Shown piece by piece: positions 48,834-60,900 of a stretch of DNA of 64,000 nt (the stretch's first letter is position 1; every line of letters begins with the position of its first letter). Source of the stretch: Centropus unirufus (Eukaryota > Chordata > Aves > Cuculiformes > Centropidae); NCBI GenBank assembly GCA_013397695.1, contig VYZI01000321.1, positions 81,715 through 145,714 of the forward strand. Direction: 5' to 3'. The notes under the pieces were generated by a model. That model did no database searches. It was given only the letters and a program-made list of their open reading frames with translations, and had not been told where the DNA came from. The position numbers and the translations under genes were made by a program.

Positions 48834-51800
48834 TAAAGCTCTTCCCTGTAAACCTCAATTACCTGTGATGCCTTATGACATTCAGCGTTTACAAAGTATA
48901 ATTACACAATAGTGTCTGACATTTAACGTCTATGGATAATTTAAAAGACTTCTACTTCAAAAGGGCTGATCACGAGCAACAGTAATCACTTCAATTAGCT
49001 TGGCACCATTACAATGTAACAAGACCATTTGACTGCCTATTAGAACCAGCCAACCTCTTCAAGTGTGTTAATTTAGCACTCATTGTTAATTTCTGGGCTT
49101 TGCTGTGTTTGCATAGGGAAACATAGCTTTGTTAGCCAGAAATGGCGTTTCATTCCTGCAGTTTCTTCCAATTTTACTGAGGCTTTGATGGTGTTGTTCA
49201 GCCAGACACCCATTACAAACATTGATCTTTTGAAAGAGGGGTTTTTTTATCGAGTTTTTCATAATCTAGGACCAAATTATTTAAATAATCTATGAACGTT
49301 TTTTAATTGCTCAAGAGAAAACAGCTGCTTAAGATGAGGTGAAAAGAAAAAAAATAAACCCACAATGCCTTCTTTATACCTTCTTAATACAGTATTAAAG
49401 AATTTGTCCTGGGGAACTATTACACCTCTTCGGACTTTCTCTAGAGCTCATCGTAAAGCTCATCTAGAGCTCTCTGTAAAAATTAATGAAAAGTCATGGT
49501 GCTCTCTATGTACCATGGGAACCAGGAAAAAAAATATTACATATAATTCTCTTTTTTTTTTCAACCACTTAACACATTTTATTTTTCTGCAGAAACAGGA
49601 AACCACTGTAAAGTGGAAGGATTCTCCAGGGACCAATCATATCAGCTTAGTAATTCCCTTTAAACTATTGGGACTAATCAGAGACCCAAAATGGAAAGAA
49701 AAGTCTGAATTGTGTGTGCCTGTCCCTGGGAATATGCAGACTAGGATGGCTACTGGCTGTCAGAGAGAGCTAAAGGTTCAAATCCTATAAAAAAAAGTGT
49801 GCCTTATATAAACAAAACAGAAAAAAAAATATAAAAAAATATCAGGGCTAGCTCACTTCACTAATAGACTCAGCACAAACGCGATGCACATGAATACATA
49901 TTTAACAACCCATTTATTATTTAAAAGACACAGCAGTGGATGGCCAGCAAGTGAAACTCTACCATTAATTTAAGCATGTCTTGTTTCTGGCTCAAGGGGA
50001 AATTTCATGCTGTCACTGTCTTCAGTTACAGTGATGCTAGTTCTTTTTAAAACAGTATTGAGGCATCTTTTGAGTAAGATATTATAAATATAGCCCTTAT
50101 TTATAACACTTAACAGTTCTACAAATCAGTGGGTGACAGTGAAATTCAGTGCAGCAAATTCCTCCATAGAAATTTCTGACAAAGAGATAGCCAAAACATT
50201 TAAGTCTAGGGAGGATTCTAGTTTTACCCTGATGACAGCAGTAGCACCAAGTAGTACAAAACAAATTTAAACTACCTAAATATTGCTGATAACTGCTCTC
50301 CTAGAAGGTATGAGGGAGCTACAGTGGACACTAGGCTGAATATGAGCCAAAAATATGTTCTCACCACAAAACAAGACAAATCTTATAAAGACCCCATTAT
50401 GACTTTGGCCAGTAGATGGGGGAAAAATTTTAGACTCTTTCTGGTGCTGCTAAGGTTGCATTAGCAGTATTGTGTTCAACTTCGGTATTATTTCCTCCAT
50501 ATTGTAAATCAGTAACTGGATTTTTTATTGAAATAATCTCAAAGGTAAATTATGAAATTACCTAAACCTCTAAGGTATACATCCCAGCTAAGGAATGCTT
50601 ACTGAAAAAAATAATTAATTGTCCAATAAAGCTTCTTGAACTTCCTACTTCAGACTGATGTATATCATAACAAAATTTTCTCTACATTTCTAGTAGGAGC
50701 TATGCAGATTACCAAAGATGTATATGAGAGTCATTCCGTTTCCACAGGTTTATGAGATAAAATTTTGGCTCTAATCACTTTGTGCACCAGTAGGCATTTC
50801 TTGTACTCATACTGGAATCTCCATGCTTATGAGGTAAATGCTTGATTACTTGAAGTATGAAGCACTGAAAGGTACATTACATTGCTTCTTTTAAAAACTT
50901 TAGTGATGTCATAATCCTGACTGGATCTTAATATTAACGCTCAAATTCCTTCATGTGATAGCACGTAAATAAGGGAAAGAATTCCTTAAACTTGCTTTGG
51001 AGTGCCCAGATGGAGCATTCAAGGAAAATTTGGTAGGAAAAAGAGTTTCGTATAACACTTTCACTTCACATTATTTTACCTGGTGAACCAAGGTAAAATT
51101 TAGTTGAGTGTATTTGTAAGCCTCAAGAAGTTAATATGAATTTATATCTTATTTTCAAAGATATAACAAAATTTTAACAAAGGTTCCAAATACATTACAG
51201 ATACAGAGTCCATGAATATTACCTAATATCATCATGCAGGTCAAGGAAAATTTGGTTTATAGATATTGTACTATTTTGACACACAGAATTTTGCACAGTA
51301 TGACATATTCGTCTTTTCCGAAAAAATGACAGGTACCAGCAACTCTCAGGACCAGCCTTAAAATACAATATTATTAGAAGCTTAGTACAACATCACACTG
51401 TTTTAATCTAGAAATTCTTTTCATAAGAAGGAAGCTCTCTGGTAACCCAGAGTTTGCTCTTTGATATTCTATCCTCAGCATCAAAGGTGGGATACCCAAG
51501 TAGAGAAAAAGGGAACGTGACCATGTCTCTTCTTGTGCTCCAATGATCCCCTGTGATGACTGCCCAATAAAGCCATAAATACACACAGAGAGCCAGAGAT
51601 GCTGTAAGCTACAAAAGATGCCACCCTTGATAATGTCCAGGGTTAAGCAGCAGGAAAAGAAACAGATTAGATATTTTCTTCCAATTTTCCAGTATAACTA
51701 CAAATATAGCCTGCACAAATTGCAAGAGCTACTCTGACAAATACCACAATCACCAAGAGGATTCCAGACAAAATTTTATTCCTCACTTCCTTCTTTCACT

Positions 51801-54800
51801 ATTTCGTGAAGTAATAAAAAAAGAACACAGATAATCAGCTTTATTGTACTTTTCATGGCAACAATCAAAGCAATATCTGTTTCTCTAATTAATGAAGGAA
51901 AAAATAAAGGAAAAAATTATTATATACACAGGGAAAAAGTCAGATGCATATCTAAGAAGGAAGAAGATACCAACATATAACTGATTCATCAGCAAAACTT
52001 ATATGAGAAAAAGGCAACTGACATATCTGTTCAATATCAGAAATCTTCTTTAATTTGCCCGCTGTAACAACTCTCTCAAACACGCATCTCTTACAAGAGA
52101 CAAGGCTAATCAAGAACTCATTTTACAAACTCCTCTAGCCCTTCTAGCATGTATTTCCACTTATTTCTTACAATAAACTGGTCAGTCTATGATTGCTCTT
52201 TTCAGCACAATTTTCACGGAGTCATATGCTCATTTGAAGGTCATGCTTATTCCACTCCCCTGAGGTAATTTCTTTGGTGTGGTGGGGGCCTCTGCTTTTC
52301 TTGCAGTTCTTGTGTTCACACTGCCAGAACCTCATCTCATCTATGTAGCGGTTTTCTTATTCCGAAGCAGTTTCCAGCCTGACACCTCAAAGCTCCCCGG
52401 GGACCTTGTGCACTCATGTCACCTTACCCTTACTGGCCTTCAGAAGTGAGGGAACAGTGACAGCCAGATCAAGCATTCTGCCTGGTGCTGTACAATAAAG
52501 CCTGAAAAAGAACCAAGAAAGGAGCTCAGACCACAAAAATCTTATGCTTTGTTGAACGGAATGGAAGAGGCTTTGATGAATCTCTGTACAAAATTAACTT
52601 CTTACTTCCAAGCTCGTTCCATGAGTGAAGGTGATTCACTGGATATTATGTTCAAAGTTTTCGCATGTCTATAAAAAGACGTCAGAAGAACAGAGGAACA
52701 ATGAGTAAAGCGAGGGAGAAATACAGATCACTAGATGCAGTCACAGTGGCAATAGTAACATCACCCTGAGAACAAGCTACTGGACAGTGATCTTTGGGGC
52801 TGAACAATGGCTAGGAAGGTGACAAAGCTGTCAGTAAAGAGGCTGGTTTTTGCTGTGTAGGCCCAACTGTACTGAGGGAAACAGAACTTCTATATTCTTT
52901 TCAAATATGCAGGGTGGCAATAAAAGCACCTGACTGCCTTGAGTGTCTCCCATTGGTGTTTTTCCAAAAGTCTAACATATACAGAAAGCAACCACACTTT
53001 AATGTAAATAATCATATTAATAATTCTTATGGAACAAGACAAATTTTTCACTCAGATTTTCATGGGAATTAAGAATATCTTAGCTCAAATTAATAACCTT
53101 TTTCCCGTTGGTCTTTTCAGACAGCTATTAATATATCCTTCTCTCATGTAAACTCACTCATCACTCAACTACATATTCCTTTCAAATATATCAGACATTG
53201 GCATCTGGGAGTCCCAGCCCTCCTCCTCAGGATTTGTATGACTTCAGCCTCCTTCAAGAAACATTTCAGTTTCTCCTCACTGTACTCTGTTCCTCACCAA
53301 GCCACAACACTGCTTAATCCATCTCAAACGAGAACATTGTGATCTTCCATGCTCCATATAAGCAGGAGATGATCTTATATTATTTCACTCATCTCAGGGA
53401 AGGACAGCGTACACAATTATAATTTTCCTTTTTTTTCTATTCTTCATTTCCTTCTGCAGCTAGAGGATAAAGAAGGCTTGTAATTTAGGCCAACCCTTCA
53501 TCATCTGACTATGCCCAAGCACAAACCTTTCATGAAACATATGCTGATATTACATTCATTCTTCCTGTGCAGCTGAAAGATACCAAAATGTTCAAGGAGT
53601 CCTGAAGCACAGTAGAAATATTTCTGTGAAATGTTGCCAAGTATTCTGGGCTGAGCAGCCTTAGACATCTTCATGAAGATGAAGAGGAGAGTATAAGACA
53701 ACTGCCACTCGTGGACTGATTGCTGGTGGATCATATGTAACAGCTGTCTGGTCCGATAGCAAGTGACCATTTACATCTGTAAGACCAGAACTGGGAACAT
53801 TGTGAGTGAACAGTCCTGCTAAGCCAAATTTTCTTTGCCTATGTAGATTCATCCTGAAGAGGGTTTAGCCCATTGATGAGCCACATGGAATATGTCACCA
53901 CCATCATCCCATCTGGAGCCCAGACTACATGACTACAAAATTAGCTAAGTGTTACACAAAACCTCTAAACCTGGTAATAGCCAGTATTAATTAATTAACG
54001 CCACTCTTAAAGCTTTTTCAGCAGCAGACTGGAAAAAAAATCTGTCTTGTTCTTGCCTGCAGGGGTGTTTTGACCAGCAGATACTTTATCTACACTGACA
54101 AGATTGTTGTAAGCAAGTGTTAGAACCTTTTTATCCACATCTCCACCACACCTTAGGAATGCTTCCTACATCTCTTGGGGCAACAAGAGGGGAAAAAACA
54201 ACGCAAAAAAATCATATTATTCTGAATTTTCACCCAACTTTGGCTAAACATACAGCAGCCAGGATATGCCATCAGTTTGGTCAAAAATATACAACATGCC
54301 CCTCTCAGAAAGATGTGATCCAAAGTTTCTGTACACATCTCTGAAGGGGGGAAAAGGAGGCAGTGTTAGTGTGCAAGAGCCAGAGAGAGGGTCAGACTAC
54401 ATCCTATGCTGCAACCCTTTTACAAAATAAGAAATAGCCAAGCAATGAATAAAATATAGACAAAGGGAATAGATTTAATGTAATCACTGTAAGTTGCAAA
54501 ATCATTTCTTCACTTCGTGTGGGATGAACTATTCAATGGTTCTCTCAGTCCTCTTCTGTTCTTTCTGCTAAGGAAACACAGAGCATCTTTGTCAACAGAG
54601 GCAGATGCTTCGGAAGCTGAGGCAGACCTGCCATCTGTCCACAGCTGATCTGCTCATCACTGATGCAGATGAATATACCCTCAAACAGTGGGGATATTAA
54701 TAAATAAATGCTCTGACTTTACACTAGACAAACCTAAACCACCTTTTACAACACATGACACAGACAGTACAGAGACATGTACAAAACTGAGAGAATTGCT

Positions 54801-57239
54801 TTACAGTTAGCAAAAAATTGTAAGACTGAAGCCGCTATAATAAATCCAAGTAAACTCTGCAACAACCCTTGTTGAAAGGATTGGGAATCCAAGGGAAACT
54901 GACTTAATACAATTTGGTTAATTTACACCAAAAAAAAAAAAAAGAGAAAGCATTATCAGAACAAATCAGTACTTCATTATATTTCTATTCTTCTCAATGC
55001 ATCTTACTGAGGAGGAAAGCATCACATGCTGAGATCATTTTTGCTTTATAGACTTCACTCAAGATAGTCAAATTCATAGACCAACCACTTATCAAAGGAT
55101 CCTACAATGTGTGTCATTTAAGCACCAACTTAAGATGCCCCTCTAGCCCAGTACGTATTTCATGTGTGCCACAGACAGTACAAATTTAGGTTACATCATT
55201 ACATAAGCCACTGCACACAAGTTAGGATATTTCAAGGGATTTAAAATCCCTTCATAAATGGTTTTTGCCAAAGTATAAATTTTAAATAGAGAAAATATAT
55301 TTCAATATTCTCTTTCCTAAAGACAGGTAAAGTGGTTAAGAAAATACTGCACTATATGTCGTACCATAGTATTATTCTGAAATGTCCATGTCTCACACAA
55401 GGAGAAGTTGAAATCCTCTACTCTAATGAAACTGTTCCTCATTGTAAACATCTGATATATAATAACACCTGGGACCCATTCCAACTATCATGCTAGAAGA
55501 TTGACATTTCATGGGTTAGTGTACATGTTTTTTATCATATGAAAATGGTAAAGAATCATAAAGTTCTAATTTTACCTAACAACCAACAAATATTTTTAGT
55601 TGCATAGAAAAATACATATACATATAAAATACACAAAATATACACATAAAAATACATATAAAAAATACATTTATTTGTAAAGTTACTCTTAACATAACCA
55701 TTTATGAGACAAACATCTGTCTGAGACTGCCTGCTGCCTCCTTCCTGGCATCAAGAACCAACTCTCTTCTGCCATGTCCTCCACCTGTAAAAACCTGCAT
55801 GATTTGGCTCTAGATGCCAGAAAAAAAAAAAGGTTAGTGCTTTAACTCTCAGTGGCGTTTTTTTATATTGATCTGTTGGTCCTGTTTAAGAAATATCAAG
55901 GTTCTCACACTCAAGTAGTGAAGTGATAACTGAAATGCAATGTTGCTAAGTGTAAGACGGAAACCTGTAAGAAAAATTCTATACATATACATATACATAC
56001 ATTGACTTTTAATGGTAACTAGAAGTCATTTGTGTCTTACTCTTTGGTTGTCTGATATCAGAACTAGGAACTCTTGTGGAGTGGGCATTATTACTAGCTG
56101 TTGCAATTCTGGATATTCTTGTTAGCTGTCAGTATCCTGCTCTTTTTGTGACATGCTAACTTCGGTTTCAATGATATCTTTATAGCAAAGAGTTCACAGT
56201 TTCAAGTAACACGTTATGAAAAGGCATTTCCTCCCATATATGCCGACCCCACTGTCGGATTCAGATGCAAAAAGCCACCCCTCAGTCTGCATTTCCTAAA
56301 ATAGGGGAGTCTGTCTCCATTTCTAAATATATAATTCTCAAACCAGCCTCAGACAGGTGGATCTCAAACTCAATTCATCCAAACATAATCACTGTAGTCA
56401 GGAGATTATAAGGAAGTTCTTTGTCCTCTTTCTGTTTTCACCACCCAGGCATTGCTTCAAGAAAAGTCAATGGACTTAAGACACTGATTTATCCCATGGA
56501 TTTCTTTCCCACATTTTTTTTTTCCAAAATCTCTCCCACGTGAAAATTAAATTGTGAAATAGAAACGACAGTTTTTCCAAAGTCTACAACTGCAGAATAG
56601 CTTATGACAAAAGAGGTTCGATTTGGCAATGTAGACATGTTATTTACTTTATTAAAGGGCTGCTCTGGTTTAGTATATGCAAGGCATTGCAGAACAGGAG
56701 AAAGTAGCTGCAGGCGAAAATCAGCATTTTCTCTCACATTTTAATTCATATGTCAGGTAGCAGCCAGAGGTCTACCTGCATCTAAGTGTACAATCTCTCC
56801 ACGTCCAGTGAACATCTCACTCCTACCAGGTTGAAAGCTGTTTTTTACTACTTCTTGGCAGCAGTCGTGGTTTTCTTGCTCTATTCCTGTATTATGTATA
56901 TTTTAGGAGTAAGAGAGAATAAAAACATGGGGATTTTTCTTTCTCCTTCATGTTTTATCTTACTATTTTCACACACTAATTCTGGACTCTAAACTGAGTG
57001 TTCCTGAGTCTTGCTGAATTGTTTAATCAGGCCTCAGTGTTTTTAGCCAGGGAGTCTTTGACCAGACAGTTATGGACCCTCTTATATCTGTCAATGAAAA
57101 GATATTTCACTTGCCTGACATAGATTATTATTTTAATTATGTAATTACATACCATTTACAGGCAAAGATTCTGCCTTTTTCTGTAACATCCAGTGCTGAA
57201 AATCCTCAAGAAATTCTAGGCATGTGACAACACAAATCA
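48834..57239. other. Unique AT-rich non-coding DNA
   Basis: No gene or transposon was recognised. Short A/T/C simple stretches (ATACATATAC and ATACACA types) lie at about 55610-55672 and 55981-56002, and an A(13) run at about 54930-54943. The longest plus-strand ATG frame of the window lies at 49365-49790 and is listed separately. Confidence 0.45.
49365..49790 (+). other. Unassigned 141-codon open reading frame
   Basis: An ATG at 49365 opens 141 codons. The predicted product has no domain I recognise. Residues 60-75 are a Phe/Leu-rich patch caused by a T(9) run at about 49552-49560, which is more like low-complexity DNA than protein. A good splice acceptor (TTTTATTTTTCTGCAG, ending at 49592) lies inside the frame and would fit an exon starting at 49593, but no matching donor or conserved protein is evident. 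Its length is near what chance gives once in 64 kb. Confidence 0.15.
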
Positions 57240-57960
57240 GTAGTCCTAAAACACTTAAAGGCAGCTAGTTACCAAAAGCCCCAACCTCCTGCCCAAAAGG
57301 GAGAGAAAAATACAAGGGCTGAGTATCTAAGTGAGTGAAGAGCATGGTGAGAAAACTCAGAGGAGGACCAGCCCAAGAGCAGCAGCAGAACATCTGCCAC
57401 CATCTCCATGACATCCCAGCAGATATACCCTGCTGCATCGAATAACCTTGAAAGCTGAGGAGTATGAAGTGGCTTCTCAAGAACTGCAGAAAGCAGTGGT
57501 AGCAACTCCGTTGCACAGACATAAAATTAACATGCAGGCTCCCCAACCAATTCTAGGTGAGTAAACCTGCTGACTTGTCAGCTTGCATCCTCGCAGGCCA
57601 AAGGTAGCAGCTGGGGCAGCCGCCAGTACACACTGTCAGACAGCACCCTCTCCAGAGGCCTGATGTTATTACAGCCCGTACCTCTCTCCATGCATTGAAT
57701 TAACTTGTTCTGACTGTGTGACAACTCTGACAACTGCTGCCTGGATGCAAGAAGGAGGGGTCACATGCTGCTGCATGCATGGCCTGTCACAAACCATACC
57801 ACTAAAACCAGACAAAACCTTGTCAAGGGAGATAACTTCTCCAGCAGCAGAGGTGACTCAACTCATGGTACAGCTAGGGAAGGTTTTGTTCAGCTCAAGG
57901 ACAGTATCCTCTGACAGGAGGGCTGGATGTAGGTGGTAAAGCGCACACAAGTGCTCAAAC
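57240..57960. other. Less AT-rich segment with a consensus splice donor
   Basis: This 0.7-kb segment is visibly richer in G and C than its surroundings. It contains TTCTAG/GTGAGTAA at 57551-57564, a near-ideal 5' splice site, with the junction after 57556. No clear coding frame ends at that junction. It could be an exon of a non-coding RNA, an old repeat or a regulatory element. Which of these cannot be decided from sequence alone. Confidence 0.3.
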
Positions 57961-60900
57961 ACATGCACACATACACGTATAAAGAAACACAAAGGCAGAC
58001 CGACTTGGCTTCACAAGGTAGGAAAGCCACCAAGGGCTCGGCTCGCTCTCAGCAGTGTCATCATAAAAGGGGCAGAGAAAATGTACTCCCAATTCTCTCC
58101 ACAAGCCTAGCTCAGCAGACAAAATAATGAAAATGGAGGAGGGTGGAGAAAGAAGAGGGTGAGGGGAAACATGTTTCCCCACTTTGAGGTTACATTCTGT
58201 ATAAACCCAGAAATTAAGATAATAAGCAGGGCAAGTGAGTTTCCAAAGGAAACCACTCTATCAAACTTAGCATTCAGCATCTACTACAGCAGACACCTCT
58301 GTTCACGGCATGCCTAGTAGAGCCAGTCAAACTCAGCAGAAAAACTGCCTAATATTGTTTTTTAATTTCTTCACCTTCATTCATGAGCCTACATACTAAA
58401 CATAAAGCCCACAGGCAATTCTATTCTGACAGTACTTTCAAAGAGAACTCTTATAGACTACTCCCTGTCCTGGATCTTAGTAAGCTGTACTCCAAGCCAG
58501 GGAGAGAAGTATGGCTTAAAACAAACATCCTTTCTTGTCTCCTTTTGATTGGAACTATAGAAAGCTACCACTACATTTGCTGTCTACCCTAAAATACCAA
58601 GGAATTAAGTTTACTCCCTGTATTATTTGCCACTAAAATACTAGGTAATGGAGACAGATTTTTTTTCCTACTTGAATGAAACTCTTCAGCTTTCCAAGCA
58701 TGTTTAATCAGGTTATACTGAAAGAACTTACTGTAAATAATGTGCATTTTGGAAGGTGTATTTAGTCTAGATAGCACCTGGCTGCTTCACATTCCTTCCA
58801 TGACACAAAAGCTTTCCCACAGGTTAAATACCTATGTAAATGGAAGTTAGAGGTGCTATACATTACCAGCAGAGTACAAAACAGCTGGAATATGCTGCTT
58901 TGAACCATTGACTTTGCTGACATAGAGAGGGTAGGGTAGGGTTAAGATGGATAGCATGTTATATTACCCCAAAAAAGTAAAATTATGAACTCTCTAAACA
59001 GATCTTTCCCCTGGAAAGGGTTATAATACCATTCAGAGTAAATGAAATACTATTTTATACCTTCAATCCATCATTAAAAAAGAAGTTTAAACAGGCACTA
59101 TGGGACAAGTGTTAAAAAAGTATCCTTTAATGCAATTTGTCTGTGAGTATCAAGGAAAATATATTACTCAGAGACAGATAATTATAAGGAAGGATTTCTG
59201 TATCTTTAGGCCCAGGCCATCGGTGACCAAATGTCATCATTTTTCTGTATAGCCGCTGCGTAGAAACAATTAGTGCCAAGCTCTTCTCTTCAAATCTCAG
59301 AAATAAGACAGCTTTCAAAGCTTTATCTTCCATGAAATACCAAAATGTCATTGAACGAACATTAAGTCTGTCTCTGCTTATTTAAAAAACAAAATGTTTG
59401 ACAACTGAAATCTTGTATTTTAGTTAAATGAGTGGAACATTTCTTTGCCTGTTGCAGCTTTTTTAGAAGCTTAGAATGTAAGCAAGTAAATTAACCTTAG
59501 TATCCTTTTCCACAAAATCACCTGGAGTAAAATAGTTGCAGGTTAATACTAAACATTGTAGTAAGGGCACTTCTAACAGCAACAGGTACAACCTAAATAG
59601 AGTCATACGTACCAAAGACTTGAAGTTTTTTTCTTGTTCAGTCTCTATGGATGTCTCCAGGAAAGAGCTCAAAAGAGCAATCCCCTATTCCATCATAAGC
59701 CTTGACCTCAGGCTAGCACTAACTTATAACGAAAAAAGAAAATGAGAATGAAACTACTGTCTTACATCTATTCATTCACAGTAAGCCCTTGATTTTTGCA
59801 AGAAAATCTAATGAGCAATGATTCAGGAGCTCCGGGAGTAGAGAATGCTGTTTAGTTGTTTGGGGTTTTTTATTCTATTACTAGATATGTTGTTCCATAC
59901 AATTAATGAATTGTCATTTACACTTTTGAGACAGCACCATACCTATCCAAAAGAGCGTAATTTTCCATTGACCTCCTTGATTTTCATGATTTTCAGCCTT
60001 CTTCTATAGCACAATATTCCTTTTTACCTGGAGGGAAAAAATAATTGCAGTTTCATCTAGTCCTTTGGATCAAGTAAGGAAACTATTTAAAGCCCTGAAA
60101 TGTCTGCATATCTGATTGAGAACAGAATGTGATCAAAACCAACAGACCAGCTTTTTCTGCCAGCTTTTTAAACGATTGTGTACTCCTGATCATTATTTAG
60201 CACTGAGGTGGTAAAGAGTGACTGGTCTGCAGGAATGCTTTAACATATCATGTTTTGTACAGGCCACTTTGCTCTCCAAGACTGAATCTTTTTCAGCTCT
60301 GCAGTTGGCAACTGAGAACTTCTCTCACCATACTTCAGGTTCAAAATTAACTTCTGAGTTTTAGTCCCCAAAGCAAAAATCTCTCTCTCATAAAGCAGTG
60401 ATTAATCTTCAGGTTATTGTGCTTTTTAGCTGCCAGCAATCAATAAAATATTTAATTATTACATAACCTCAATGCATAATGTTGCTTTTGTGATAGAGCT
60501 CTTTGACCAATGACTATCTCCTGCCTATCTCCATGGTTTGAAGATGGAATTGTCTCTCTTGCTTTTCCATATCTGCAAGTTTAGACACTACTGCTGTCCG
60601 AAACAGCTGAAAACTGCTGTAACGATAATAGAGGGCAACACATTGTCTGTGAACTGAAATATTGTATGTTAGCCTCCTAATGGAGTGTTGTGAGCAGCAG
60701 TTCACTGCAGTTGAAAACATCAACTTCTTACTCCTAACTCCAGAGAAGCTGGAACAAAAACACATTTCAAAAGGATCTAACGACTAAATCAAATGTTCTT
60801 AAAAAAAACAGAATAAGCCACTTATGAATACCAATAACAAGAATAATACTACCAAGGTTCTTTACTTTTGCCAAGCGTCTAGCTCATCTCTCCTAGAGAC

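Noticed and set aside
51018..51255. Repeated TCAAGGAAAATTTGG about 220 bp apart
   Set aside because: A 15-bp A/T-rich match with unrelated flanks is compatible with chance in this composition.
52300..52520. Possible LTR end with 'tacaataaagcc'
   Set aside because: An AATAAA-type signal is present, but no TATA, CCAAT or boundary signals could be placed around it.
58929..58945. Telomere-like GGGTAGGGTAGGGTTAA
   Set aside because: Only one exact telomeric transition and three G3 runs are present. It is too short for an interstitial telomere and lacks a fourth G3 run for a strong quadruplex.
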